This document shows positions 22,660 through 35,247 of a stretch of 44,045 nt of DNA, one piece after another. The stretch's first letter is position 1; each line of letters starts with the position of its first letter. Location: positions 1,409,006 to 1,453,050 of the forward strand of contig NW_004457712.1 of the NCBI RefSeq assembly GCF_000313135.1, given 5' to 3'. Below the pieces are notes generated by a model. It worked only from the letters and a program-made list of their open reading frames with translations, did not search any database and had not been told where the DNA came from. Origin of the DNA: Acanthamoeba castellanii str. Neff (lineage: Eukaryota; Discosea; Longamoebia; Acanthamoebidae). The translations under genes were made by a program, and so were the position numbers.

Positions 22660-24350
22660 TTAGAGCCTGTTCCAGTAGGTCCAGCCTCGGAGAACGTTGT
22701 AGTCGGGGAAGAGGCCAGAGTCGACTGAGCCGACGGCGGCAACGGCGACGTCGACGTCGTTGAGGTAGGTGTAGGCGACCTCGCGCACCTTCTTGGCGTC
22801 GATGGCGTCGATCCTCATGAAGGCCTCGGCGGCGGGCATGCGGCGGCCGAGCGTGAGCAGCTGCCGACCGATGTCCTCGGCCACGGCCTGGGTGCCGTCG
22901 AGCTGCATGAGGTAGGTGGACTTGAGCTTGTTCTTGGCCCGCTCGACCTCGACCTCGGACACGCCGGAGCCGATGCGCACCCACTCGCGCAGCACCTCGA
23001 AGATGGCGTCGCTGGTGCGCTCCATCTCGCCCACGAAGTAGGCGCCGAAGAGGCCGGTCTCGTGGTAGCAGGTGTTGAAGGACATGAGGCTGTGGGCCAG
23101 CTCCTCGGTGGCGAAGGTCTCGGCCAGGTTGGAGCTCAGGTTCTTGGCGCCGCCGAGCGAACGGTCCCAGCTGCCGACGAGCTGCTGGAGCACGAGGAAG
23201 GTGAAGTAGTCCGGGTCGGACCAGCCGACGCTCTTGGCGGCCACGGTGGTGTGGACGAGCGGGATGCTGGTGTCCCTCACCTGCACCATCGAACCGGTGA
23301 AGTCTGCTCGTAGATTGGGAGAGGGGGGGGGGGATTAATGGATTGATTCATCTAACTCGCGCTCGATGCGATGGCCGGGGGGGGGGCTACCAAAGAGCTT
23401 CTCGCGGTTGGAGTAGTCGACGTTGGTTTCCGACGAGAGGCCGCTGAAGTGCTTCTCGGCCAGCTTGACGAGCTCGTCGTGGTCGACGGCACCGGCGGCG
23501 GAAAGGACCATGCGGGGGGCGGTGTAGTGCTTGCCGACGTAGGAGACGAGGTCCTCCCTCTTGATCTTCTTGATGTTCTTCTCCGGGCCGAGAATGGTGT
23601 AGCCCAGCGAGGTGTTTTGGAAGGCGATGGAATGCAGGTGATCGAAAATGACCTCCTCGGTCTGGCTCTCCACCTCCTCCATCTCCCTCAGGATGACGCC
23701 ACGCTCGCGCTCAACATCGTCCTCCTTGAGGTTGGAGTTCTGGATGATGTCGGAGATAATCTCGACAGCCTTGGGCACGTCCTTCTTGAACACGTGAGCG
23801 TGGTACACAGTCTGCTCGCGAGACGTGTAGGCGTTGAGCTGGCCGCCCATGTTCTCGATCTCGACCTCGATCTGCTCCTTGGTGCGGTTCTTGGTGCCCT
23901 TGAAGGCCAGATGCTCGAGGAAATGGGCCACACCATTGTTCTCGGCAGTCTCCCACACGCTGCCGGCATCGATCCACACGCCCACGGTGGCGGTCTCGCC
24001 GTGCTTGTGCTCGGAAGCAACGCGGAACTTGTTGGGGAGGGCAGTGACCTGTTCAAAATGGAACGATTATTAATATCTTCGAAATAGGGCAGATTCACAA
24101 GGGGGGATGATGATTGGAGGCAGAATCGAAGTCAACGCAGTGATAAATGCCCCGCTGAAGCGGAAGAGGTGCGCACCTGCGTCGGGGGGACATTGAGAAG
24201 GTACTCGGGCAGACGAAGGCGCTTCTCAACATCGCGAGCAGCCTGGGGCTGGCCGGAAGAGAGGCGGCGGGCAGCGGCACCCAGACGACCGGAGGTACCG
24301 AGCTTGGTGGGGAGCAGCATCGAGGGGGCGCGCGAGCGGATGGACGACAT
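22660..24350 (-). CDS. Mitochondrial processing peptidase beta subunit
   Basis: The catalytic subunit of the M16B metallopeptidase that removes presequences from proteins imported into the mitochondrial matrix; in some lineages it doubles as a core protein of complex III. Exons: 24350-24177, 24048-23391, 23303-22660, giving 491 residues (human PMPCB 489). The N-terminus is an Arg/Ser-rich, acid-free presequence ([14 protein letters not shown] onward). The inverted zinc motif is intact in [16 protein letters not shown] (His about 100, Glu 103, His 104), with the distal glutamate in the following [20 protein letters not shown] region, which marks the beta rather than the alpha subunit. Later matches include [33 protein letters not shown] and [20 protein letters not shown]. 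The start is the in-frame ATG beginning the presequence; one further upstream would lengthen it. It diverges from the CAP gene. Confidence 0.95.
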
Positions 24351-24740
24351 TTTCTTTGTTCTATCTAACCAGCGAGAGAACCGCAATCAACGACAATTCG
24401 GATCCACCGATCGACACGAAAGAAAAAGAAACCTGCTCAAAAAAATGCTGGTATTCGCAAAGCCCACGTCAGCCGAAAGAATTCGCGCTATTTTGTTGTG
24501 AGTTGAAATTCCGGGTGTTAATGAAATACCTGGATTTTGGGCGGCTACTTGCGTCCAAGAAAGGTCGTTATTGGATGGGCCGGGGTTATTGGAATGGGTT
24601 CTTGTCGACACGTACAGCGTTGCTTTGGTTGACAGTGCGCTGCGCGGTGGTTGGGGGGTTGGTCGCCAGCCACAAAAGCTGTTCTCTTCGTCTTGCCACC
24701 TCTTGAAGCCACACAGCCACAAGAAGAACATCACAAATCA
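24351..24740. promoter_or_regulatory. Divergent spacer between MPP-beta and CAP genes
   Basis: These 390 bases lie between opposing start codons with no convincing coding frame. The region is more A/T-rich than the genes on either side. Promoter role is inferred from position only. Confidence 0.4.
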
Positions 24741-26634
24741 ATGTCTGACGCCGCGATTACCCAGCTCCTGAGCAGGCTCGAAGCCGTTGCCGCTCGCCTC
24801 GAGTCGGTCGAGAAGCAGCTCCAGTCGGGCGGTGGTGCCGGTGGTGCCGCTTCGTCGGCCCCGGCTGCCTCTGGTGAGGTGACCAAGGCCGTGTCCGAAT
24901 TCGACAACCTGGTGTCCACTTACATCGACGAGTACGTGAACGTCTCGGCCAAGATCGACCCCCTGGTCAAGCAGCAGGCCGACCTTGTCAAGCAGGCCGT
25001 CCTGGCCCAGAGGGATCTCCTCTACAAGGCCTCGCAGAGCAAGAAGCCCGACGCCACCACCTTCGGCAACCTGCTGAAGCCCACCTCTGACCTCATGGGC
25101 AAGATCGTCGCCATCAGGGATGCCAACCGTGCCAGCAAGGTCTTCGGTCATCTCTCCACCATCAGCGAGGGTATCACTGCTCTCGGTTGGGTTGCCAGCG
25201 TACGTCTTTAGCTCTTGTTCGCTATTAATTCGCTCCCTTTTCTCTGCTTATCCATTCGAGTAGAGCAAGAGCTCATCCAGCCCTCAATTTGCTCACGGCC
25301 TTTTTTTTCCCGACAGCCCCCTACCCCTGGTCCCTTCGTTGATGAGGCCCGCGCCTCGTCTGAGTTCTACTCGAACAAGCTGCTCATGCAGTACCGCAAG
25401 GACGAGTCGGCCGAGGGTAAGACCCAGGTCGCGTGGGTCACTGCCTGGAACACCTTCCTCAAGGAGCTCCGCGCTTTCATCAAGACCTACCACACTACCG
25501 ACCTCACCTGGAACCCTCAGGTACGAACGCCGCCTTTACCGATTTCATCAACACTCGCGATTCCGTGCGGGCTTGGCGAAGGTGCACGCTTCTTACCTTT
25601 CTCTACCAGGGTGGTGATGTGTCCAAGGTGGCTTCCGCTGCTGCGCCCCCCGCCAGTTCGGGTGGTGCCCCCCCTCCCCCCCGCTGCCGGCCCCCCCTCC
25701 TCCCCCCCGTCGTCGACCTCTCCGCCGCCTCCAGCGGTGGTGGTGCCCACGCTGCTCTCTTCGCTGAGATCAACGCCGTCAAGGAGCGTCAGGCTGGCGG
25801 CAAGACTGCTGGTACGCGCCCTGTACTCTGCAGTTCTCACCGACGCTGCAGCACGTCTGACCCAACCTCGTAAACAGGTCTTAAGCACGTGACCAAGGAC
25901 ATGAAGACCAAGAACATGGAGAAGACCGCCGCCCCCGTTCCCGCCGCTGCCCCCGTCCGCAAGCCCGCCGCTGCCGCTGCGCCCAAGCTTGGCCCGCCCA
26001 AGTTCGAGCTCGATGGCCAGAAGTGGAAGATTGTACGTCTCTTATGTCTCCGTTCTTCTGTCATGGACACTGTTGACCCTCCTCTCTTTTTCAACCTGCA
26101 GGAGAACCAAGTCGGCAACAAGAACATCGTCATCGAGAACCCGGAGGTCAGGCAGACTGTCTACATCTACAAGTGCCACGACTCTGTCATCCAGATCAAG
26201 GGCAAGGTCAACTCGATCATGCTTGACTCGTGCAAGAAGACCGGTCTCGTCTTCGAGAACGCCATCTCCGTGGCCGAGGTCGTGAACTGCGCCAGCGTCC
26301 AGGTGCAGGTGACCGGCAAGGTCCCCTCCGTCGCCATCGACAAGACCTCTGGTTGCCAGGTCTTCCTGTCTGCCGAGGTATGCCTCCATCCATCCCACCT
26401 TCTCTCTGTTTCTCTTCTCTTCAACTGTGTGTTGTTAACAAACGCACCACGTGCACATCACGCCTACAGGGCTTCGACACTGAGATCGTCACCTCCAAGT
26501 CCGACGAGATGAACGTCGTGCTGCCCGGCCTCAACCCCAACGACGACATCATCGAGATCCCCATCCCCGAGCAGTTCCGCACGCTCATCAAGGACCGCAA
26601 GCTCGTCACTGAGGCTGTCGCCCACTCGGGATAA
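24741..26634 (+). CDS. Adenylyl cyclase-associated protein (CAP/Srv2)
   Basis: An actin regulator that with cofilin disassembles filaments and recharges actin monomers with ATP. Exons: 24741-25199, 25317-25520, 25610-25811, 25878-26032, 26102-26377, 26470-26634, giving 486 residues (human CAP1 475). The N-terminal oligomerisation segment has the RLE-type helix ITQLLSRLEAVAARLESVEK. The helical domain includes FDNLVSTYIDEYV and FYSNKLLMQYRKDES. A Pro-rich linker leads to the WH2-like region (AHAALFAEINA, then GLKHVTKDMKTKN). The C-terminal beta-helix CARP domain has KNIVIENPEVRQTVYIYKCH, VNSIMLDSCKKTGLVFEN, CQVFLS, and the end EQFRTLIKDRKLVTEAVAHS. In the Pro-rich linker the called frame reads RCRPPLLPPVV between two C runs, where the +1 frame gives a smoother Pro/Ala/Gly stretch, so two compensating errors are possible. 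Confidence 0.95.
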
Positions 26635-26962
26635 GCGCCTGTGCGCCTTCAGCTCCAAGGCGCCTGCGCCTGCGCGATCAAGTGGCTTTCCTCTTGTACC
26701 AATCTGTTTCAATACCCCCTTCATCTTGGTCCTTGCTTCAATACAAACATACGTTGGCAACCACCAAACCTTCTTCTTCTTGTCTTGTTCGTCTTCTTGT
26801 GGAGCTGCCCGTTTTCTGTCGACCTGAGAGAAGAAAAGAGGAACGGCGGTGGCGGAAAAGATCGAGACACGGAGACGGGACGGACCACATCTCTTGCATC
26901 CATCGGCCTTGCAATTGAGGAGGCAACGAATCGCGCAAACCTGTTCATTGAGCGATTCAAAG

Positions 26963-29900
26963 ATGTCAAAGGCCGTTAGTGTGCATCGTTGCCGATTTGC
27001 GGAGTATGTTCCCGCAACGATCTATGCCCTCGCTTTCTCGATGGACGGCAGCCGCTTGGCACTCGCACGCCGTGACGGAAACATTGAGATTTGGGTTGTT
27101 CATGATTCGAGCTCCAGCTCCTGGTTTGGCGAAAGGGTACGGCATTTCTCTCCAATCTCTCAAAAATGCGCTACACACGATTTTATCCATTTTGATTAAT
27201 CAATTTGAGACTGATTTTGTTGTTGGAATTCTCCTTTTTGCAGGTTATAGTCAACAAGGAGCCAGTGCGGTCTCTTGTGTGGACGCGAGCAAACGGAGAG
27301 GACCGACTGTTCTCCTCCGGCCTCAGCGGAAACATCATTGAATGGGATCTCACCACCTCAAAGAAAAAGGTTGCTGCTCCCCATCTTTTTTTCTCCAATT
27401 TTATTTAATCACTTTGCAAATGAGGCCAGCCTGTTTCATCTTTCTCACAAACGCTGCCCCTGCACACCACACAGTACACGACCGACTCTTACGCCGGTCC
27501 GGTGTGGTGCCTCGCAGCCGACCCTGCCGGCAACCACTTGGCCGCTGCTTGCGATGACGGCCTGCGTCTGTTTGATATCTCCAACGGTGACATCATGTTC
27601 AAGAAGGCCTTCACCAAAGCTGGCGCCGGTACGGTGTCCCCCTCGCGAGCTCTCTCCCGACTTCCAACGCTTTGCTGACCCGAGTGGGTGGACGGGTCGT
27701 CACAGGTCGGACTCTGAGCGTGGGCTGGAACAAGATCGGCGACACGCTCTACACCGGCGGTTCCGATGGTCTCGTGCGCCAGTGGAAGCTCGCCGGGTCC
27801 CACAGCACCGTGACGCTGAGGCTGGCCAAGGTGCAGAGCCGTTGCCACATCTGGGCAATTGCCGTGCTCGCGTACCGTCCTCCCCCCCACGCCTCACACT
27901 TCCGGCGCTCTTGCACTATCGATCAGGCTTCGCGACACACACGACACAGCCATTTTGCTGCATGGCCGTGCGCTCTCCCGACTCATCTCGTTGCTTCGGC
28001 CTTGCCATCAGGGACGAGACCATTCTCACGGGCGATTCGCGAGGTGTCTTCTCCGTGTGGGACCCGGCGACCACCTCCGAGGTCTACTCGCTCAAGAGCC
28101 ACGATGCCGACGTTCTTGCGATGGCCTACTCCGTCCAGCCCGACTCGGGGGTCGTCGTGATCGCCACGGGGGCCGACTCGAACATGGTCTGCCTTCGTCG
28201 CACCCCCTCCAGCGGTACCGCCAGCCCACACAGCTGCATCAGCCGCTCTCGCATTCAACCGAGCTTGCTTCTCGTTTGCCTCTTCTAAACATCGACCGCA
28301 CGACACACGTGACACACACACACGACACACACACGACACACACGACACACCCCATTTCTTAGGTCCGGGTGGGTACGAGTGGGGCCTGGGAGGCAAGTTT
28401 AGGCACCACAAGCGGGACGTGTTTGCACTGGCCATGAGCCCCGGTCAAATCGTTGCCTCGGGTACGCCGCAGCTGGCTCCTGGGTTGTTTTCTGGGTTGC
28501 TGGACTGTCATTGCACACACCGCACGACACACGGCACGCAACACGACACACGACACCTGACCAACACACTTGCCCCTTCAGGCGGCGTGGATGGCAGCCT
28601 GCACGCGCTGCCGCTGTCGTCGCTCGTGCAGGCCGACAAGCACCCCGGCTTGGAGATGTACGCGCCGCTGCCGCCTCGCCCCATGGTGTCGTTCAGCGCC
28701 TCGCGGGGCCGATTCCTGTACAACGGCAAGCCCTCTGTATTGGAGGTGTGGAAGGCCGGCCAGGAGGTCAAGGGCAGCCTCGCCATCCGGGCCAGCGAGC
28801 AGCCGGGCGAGTCCGGGCTGCCGCTCCCCATTGCCGACACGCCCAAGCTCATCGCCAAGCTGCAGCTCAAGGTCCCGCCCGCCCGCCCGCTCCCTCGCAC
28901 TCATCCACGCGCGACCACTCACCCAGCGCTGGCTTTGTTTTCCCCCCCTTCTCTTTTTTTTTCTCTCTTTGTTCCTTGTGTCGGTTGTGCGTGTTGCGGG
29001 TGTGCAGACGGGAGAGAAGGTCATCAGCTGCGCGCTGTCGCCCAACGGAAAGATGATCGCCTGCGCCGACACGCTGGCCGTCAAGATCTTCCGATTAGAC
29101 GAGGCCACGGCCAAGAGCAAGGAGGTGCGGGTGACCAAACACGAAATCCCCAACGCCGAGCTCGCCGCATGGTACGCGTCTCTCCCTCTCCACGCGCCCT
29201 GGCGCCCAACCCAACTTGCGGACCGCACTGACCTCGGCGGGGTGCGTGTTGCGTCGGATCGGCACCACAGGGTGGCGTGGCTGGGCGACGACTACCTGGT
29301 GACCGGCACTTTCAACGGTGGCCTGCAGCTGATCGACATGCTGCCGACCATCTCCGTCGTGGCTTCGTGCGCTCCCGACGTACGTCATCCTCGCCATTCC
29401 ATTCTTCTTTGATTGGCCGTCGCGTCGTGTTGCGTGTCGTGTCGTGCGTGCAAGGAGCGGCACACATGCTGACAGACCTGTCGCCGATTTGGTGTCCGCA
29501 CACAGTGGACTCGCACCTCGCAGGCGTGGACGGGCCGTGTCGCGACCTCCTCCGGCAAGTGGGTCGCGGCCGCACGGCCCGGCGGCAGCGTCGACGTGTT
29601 CTCCATCGACAAGTCCGGCGCCAAGGTCAGGACCAGCACCCCCCCGCGATCTATCAGGACACGCTCGCTCACTTGCATCGTGTGCGTCGTGTGTGCCGTG
29701 TGTGCGTGCCACAGCCCGAGATCAAGTTCCGTGGGGCGATTGCCTCGCTCGCCCCGTCCAGCGGCGTGACGGTCCTGGCCTTCCAGCCGAACACGAACAT
29801 CCTCTTCGGGGTGAGGCAGGGCGTCCCTCTCGGGACGGGCGAGAACCGGTTTGGCCACCAGACCTTCCACTTCGACGTCGAGGCCATGTCCGTCGTTCGC

Positions 29901-30401
29901 GGGTACCGAGCCTCCTCCTCCTCCTCGCACCCCTCCGTCTGACTGCTGCTCCTTCGCATTTTTTTTTGTTTTTTTGACTGCTAACACGGCCGTGGTCGTC
30001 CTCGTTAACAGGCTGCAGCACCAGGTTCCAAATCATCCCTACCACGACGCCGTGTTCGATCCGTCGGACTCCACTCGACTCATGTGCGTGTCCCCGACGG
30101 CCATCGTTTTCTCCAGACTCAGCGGCCGGACTGTACGTAACTGTTCTTCCTTCGGCTCATTTCCTTGACATGTCGCCTGTAGGTCGCTCATTCTTCTTTC
30201 TTCTTCGTTGATGCCCGTGTCATCATCGTCGTCGTCGAACGCTTCCAGGAGCACACAACCGTCAAGTCGTTCGGGTGGGTGCTGTACGCGGGGTTCGCCG
30301 AAGACGGCGAGTCGCTGCACGTGGTGGAGCGTCCGCCAAAGCACATCGCGCCCAAGCTGCCCGCGCCCATCACGCACAAACGCAACTACGGCAAGGGCTA
30401 A
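26963..30401 (+). CDS. UTP4: UTP4/cirhin, WD40 protein of the small-subunit processome
   Basis: A tandem beta-propeller protein of the UtpA complex, which binds the 5' external spacer of nascent pre-rRNA in the nucleolus. Exons: 26963-27136, 27244-27369, 27475-27628, 27706-27871, 28012-28214, 28363-28461, 28582-28871, 29008-29171, 29271-29379, 29506-29625, 29715-29902, 30012-30132, 30249-30401, giving 688 residues (human 686). Diagnostic ends: VHRCRFAEYVPATIYALAFS at the start (human VHRVRFFNYVPSGI) and ESLHVVERPPKHIAPKLPAP at the end (human VAVERPLDDIIAQLPPP). Between are WD40 strands such as RLFSSGLSGNIIEWDL, GPVWCLAADPAGNHLAAACD, ILTGDSRGVFSVWDPAT and HHKRDVFALAMSPGQIVASG. The 12 introns are mostly 70-150 bases, several filled with CACGA/GTGTC repeats. 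A generic WD40 protein is excluded by the two ends. Confidence 0.92.
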
Positions 30402-30673
30402 TATTACCGACGGTCACCGACGCATCCACACACAAGCGCGCTTGCACATCACAGCCACCCCACTCTCGCACTCAAACAATACACTTCTTCTCGCCTTTAT
30501 TCGACACACCATCGACGTAGGTTGTAGCCCTCTTCCTCCCATCAACCGAGCCCAGGGGCTGTGTGACTGCTGGTGTTGCGCGATTGCTGCGCGCCTGGGC
30601 ACGCTTGGCTTCGCTGAACCGCTCAAGGCCTTGACGCTTCTGGCACAGAAGCAAAACAAAAACGCAAAGGCTC

Positions 30674-33600
30674 ATGTGGACGTTTGGCAGCAACCTCAAA
30701 GGCCAACTGGTACGCGCTCGCCTCCTTTTGGCGCAATACTGTTCTATTATTTTTGAATTGATCATTTTTTGATTTAAACAAATAACTAAAATAAAAATAA
30801 AAATAAATATAAATATAAATTGCCGGCAGGGCCGGACGTTGCGGTCGCGGCGGCTCGGTGGTGGTCCGCTGCTGCCGGGGCCGGTGACCGACTTTGCCTG
30901 GGGCGACGGACCTGGCGAAGTCGAAGTGGTGGCGCCCAGCCTCGTGGCAGTCGCTGCTGGGGACTGGCACTCGGCCGCCGTGGCCGCCGATGGCCGGCTC
31001 TTCTGCTGGGGAAACAACAGTGGTGCGCACACTACCACCACTCCGCTCGCCCACGTTCTTAGCCACCTGATAGCCGTGTGTGTCGTGTGTGTCGTGTGTG
31101 GCGTGTGTCATGTGTGGTGCGTGTTGTGTTGTGCAGATGGCGAGTGTGTTTCGGGAGGTCCGAAAGTGTTGCAGCCGCGCCTGGTGGGCGGCGATCTCAA
31201 GGACCGGGTGTTCGTGGACGTCGCCTGCGCCGGCCACTTCACCTTGGCCCTCACCCAGAACGGCGAGGTCGTCGTCTGGGGCAAAATTAACGACAGGGTG
31301 CCACACCGCACACACCGCACACACCGCACACACTAACCATTTCGTAGAACTGTGCTCTCACACAACTTCTTCACCACCCACCACCACAGTTGATCCAGCC
31401 GACCTTCATACTATTTCAGGAGGGCAGCCAGTGCCCGATCGTTCAGATCAAGTGCGGCTGGGCACACGCGGCCTGCGTCGATAGCGAAGGGCGGGTACGC
31501 GCGCGGTGCTTCGTGGGGGTGTGGGAGGGCGGGCAAAGTCTGGTGTCTGAGCATTCTTGACATACCGGGCGGGGTGTGTGTGGGTGCAGATGTTCGTGTT
31601 TGGCGCGGGTGCGTTCGGCCGGCTCGGGCTGGGCAACAACGAAGATGTCATGTACTACCAGCCCAAGCTCTGCCCGGCCTCCCTGAAGCTTAAAGTCGAC
31701 AAGGTGCCGCCCACCTCGCCGTGTGTCGTGTGTGCTGTGTGTGTGTGTCGTGCGTTTCGTGCGATGTACGAACGAGTGCCTCCATTCGGGTTTCGTGCAG
31801 GTGGCGCTGGGAATGTCGTTTTCGCTGGTGCTGCTTCAGACCGGCGAACTCTACGCCTGCGGCGACAACTCGCGAGGACAGCTCGGGTCCGAGGCGCCTC
31901 CCTACAACTTTTCGGAACACATAACGAGTTCTAACGCGCACGTGTATGTCGTGTTGCATGCGTGCTGCGTGCGTGTTGTGTGTTGTGTGGTGTGTGTGTG
32001 TGGTGTGTGTGTGTGTGTGTGGTGTGTGGTGTGTGGTGTGTGTGTCGCGGGCCACACATTGCGTGCGTGCGAGCAGGATCGGAAAGTTCGGTGGCATGCG
32101 ATCCACGCCGGTCAAAGTGCTGAGCCAGGACCGGGTGGTGCAGGTGGTCGCCGGCCCCGACCACGCGGCCGCCGTCACCGGTAAGAACCCATCCCGGCCC
32201 TCAGAGTGGTAATGTCTTCCGCTCACCCACCACCACCTCTCTGGCTGGGCTGGGGTGGTCGGACCCAGTCAACGGGCGGGCGTTGACGTGGGGCGACAAC
32301 AAGTACGGCACTCTGGGCACCGGCGACCGCGAGAACGGCCACACGCCGACCGCGGTCCAGGCCCTCGCCTCGCTCAAGATCGCCAGCATCGGCTGCGGCT
32401 CCGCCCACACCATCTTCATCACAGGCACACGCCACCATTCATCGTGTTGCGTGTGTTGCGTGTCGTGTCGTGCGTGTCGTGCGTGTCGTGCGTGTCGTGT
32501 GTTGTGTTGACGATGTGGTGTGCGGGCATAGACTCGGGCAAGGTGTACCTGTGCGGCGGCGGGTCGGCCCTGATGGACGGCATGAACCAGGGCACGGTCA
32601 TCACCACCCCGCAGGAGCTCGAGGGCGTGCAGCACATCACCCACGCCGTTGCCGGCGTCGAACACACCATTCTCTTCGCAGGGCCGGCCAAGAGCTCGTC
32701 GCCGCTGGGCGTCGACTGGCTGGGCGCCTACAACCAGCCGGGCGGCTATGCCGACCTGCGCTTCACCACCACCTCCACCGGCGACAAGACCCCCTTCCAC
32801 GCCCACCGCTGTACCACCCAACGCCCCTTCTCCTCTTTTCTCGACGACGCCTGGTGCTGACGTCAGCACAGGCGTGCTGGCCGGCTCGGCCTTTTTCAGG
32901 GGACTGATCGCCGAGCGGTGGACCGAGGCCGACGGCGGTGAAGTGGGGGAAAGGCCGGTGCTGGAGGTGGAGCTGCCGGCGGGCGTGTCGGGGTCGTTCT
33001 TCGGGCGGCTCCTGCGCAGCTTCTACGGCGGCCCGCAGCTCACCCGACTCCAGCTCATCGCCGCCCAGGCCGACCTCGCCGCTCTCCAGCAGATGGCGCC
33101 CACCATCGCCGCCACCTTCGACGCCGCCACCGCCACCGACGACGACGCCATCGACACTGCGGCCGACGTCATCGACGACACGGCCGCTACTGACGAGAGC
33201 GAGCCCACGACGACCACCGAGCCAACGCCGCCCGCGTCGTGGAGGCGTAAGTTGCGCGGGTGGCTGTGGCAGCGAGGGGAGGCCGCCGACCGCCCACCGA
33301 CCGAGGCCGAGTCGCTGCCGCAGCAGCGCCACGGCCGCCCACAGCCGCCTCCGCCGCAGGACCACCAGCCGCTGCCGCCCCTGGTCGCGTGGGCGCTCGC
33401 GTGTCTGCTCCCCTACGGCGCCGACGCGGGCGGAGAGGAGGACCAGGAGGAGCGGCAGAAGAAGCGGCCGAAGAAAAAGGAGACGGAGGAGGAGGCGGCG
33501 GAGGGCGGCGGGGGAGCGGTGCGCGATCCGCTGGAGGCGCACATGCGGGCGATGGTGGACAACCCGCTCTTCTCCGACGTCGCCTTCGTGGTCGGCGGAC

Positions 33601-34349
33601 GCACCATCCGCGCCCACAAAGCCGTCCTGGTACCACACCCACCCCATCACCATTCGCACGCGCGCGCGCGTGTCGTGTCGTGTCGTTCGCTGATCGTGCG
33701 ACACACACGCACGCACTCAACGACGCGGTCTAGGCGCTCCGGTGTAGCTACTTCGAGGCCATGTTCTCGGCGGGCATGCGCGAGAGCGGCCAGCGGGAGA
33801 TCGACATGGACGCCAGCGACTGCACCTACGCCGTCTTTCGCCGGATCATCGCCTACCTCTACACCAACACCCTCGACCCCGTCGACCTCGACCGCCGCGC
33901 CGACGCCTACGATGACAACGACGACGGACAGGAGAAGGAGAAGGAGGAGGAGGAGTCGACGCTGGATGACTACGTGCAGCTTATGAACGCGGCGGAGAGC
34001 TTCAACCTGCCGCATCTGAAGCATCTGGCCGAGGAGCAGACCATCGCCGCCATCGACGCCTCCAACGTGGCCCAGCTCCTCGACGCCGGTACGCTCTCTC
34101 ACGCGTGTGCCGTGTGTGTCGTGCCGTGTCGTGTCGTGTCGTGTCGTGCGAGTCGTGTATTGACCATGTTGTGGATTGCGAATGCCAGCGGTGGTGTTGC
34201 GTGCGTCGTCGCTGGCGAAGAGCTGCTTTGTGTTTCTGGTTCAAAACTGGAAGCTGCTCCTGCGCGACCGGCCCGACGTCGTCGCCCAACTGGACGACGC
34301 CACCCGCCAAAAGATCGAGAACCACCTCCGCCGCACCCACCGCCTCTGA
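30674..34349 (+). CDS. RCC1 propeller protein with two BTB/POZ domains
   Basis: Predicted adaptor: RCC1-like propellers bind protein partners, and BTB domains commonly recruit Cullin-3; no substrate can be read from sequence. Exons: 30674-30709, 30830-31022, 31137-31297, 31390-31494, 31590-31703, 31801-31943, 32077-32180, 32269-32424, 32532-32810, 32872-33629, 33734-34088, 34189-34349, giving 854 residues. About seven RCC1 blades are visible: MWTFGSNLKGQLG, LFCWGNNSDGE, VVVWGKIND, MFVFGAGAFGRLGLG, LYACGDNSRGQLG, LTWGDNKYGTLGTGD, VYLCGGGS. BTB-1 (about 400-480) contains FHAHRCVLAGSAFFRGLIAE. A long Thr/Asp, Pro and Glu/Lys-rich linker follows. BTB-2 contains NPLFSDVAFVVGGRTIRAHK and YFEAMFSAGMRES, with a Glu-rich insertion, and ends with a BACK-like helical tail. 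The first exon is tiny (12 residues). The intron after 32424 best fits a GC-AG pair. Confidence 0.88.
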
Positions 34350-34486
34350 AACCGCACACGCACCACCGCACACACGCGCGACCGCACACGCACCACCGCA
34401 CGCGCACGCACCATTGTAGAAGGAAAGAGAAGACTACATTTTTGTGGGAGAAGGCTTTGGTGGTTGTGGGGTGGAGGACCACGGGA

Positions 34487-35213
34487 TCAGGAGACGACGA
34501 TGGGGAGGAGGGGCTCGGTGGGCAGGCAGCCGAGGTGGGTGCGGGCCGAGGAGAGGACGAAGGAGAGGACCACGAACTCGAGGTCGTAGAGGGCGTGCAC
34601 CACGATCGTCAGCATCAGCCCGTAGTGTAGGCACGCGTACATCATCACAAACCCTGCGGAGGACACATACACACACTCAGCACTCGCCTGTGCGGTGTGT
34701 GCGGTGTGTGCGGTGTGTGCGGTGTGTGCGGTGTGGTTACCGATGATCCAGGCATTGGCCCACCCGAGCACGCCAGTGTACTTGTGGGAGTCGCGGAACC
34801 TGCGCGTTGGTTCGTGCGGGTTAGACGAGAGCGCGCGAAACAAGCGGGGAGCGAAGCACGCGGGTACCAGCCGTTGGCGGCCAGCATGCCAATGACGAAC
34901 AAGCGGCGACTCTCGTCGTAGAAGATGTCCTCTACAGTTTAGACGTGTGTGGTCGTGTCGTGTCGTGTGCCGTGTGCCGGGTGAGAAGGGCGTGTCATCG
35001 CGTATGAGCGCATGCGTGTGCGTACCAAAGTGGCCCAGAGTGATGAAGTTGGTGCCGGGGACGATGAACATCTCGTAGACCCCCATCACCACGAAAAACG
35101 TTGCTGTCCCCCCAAACAAATCCATCAGCAGCGGCACCGACACAATGGCACGACCGCACACACGGCACACGCACAAACACGCACAGCACGCACGCACACG
35201 CACACCACACACA

Positions 35214-35247
<34 letters not shown>

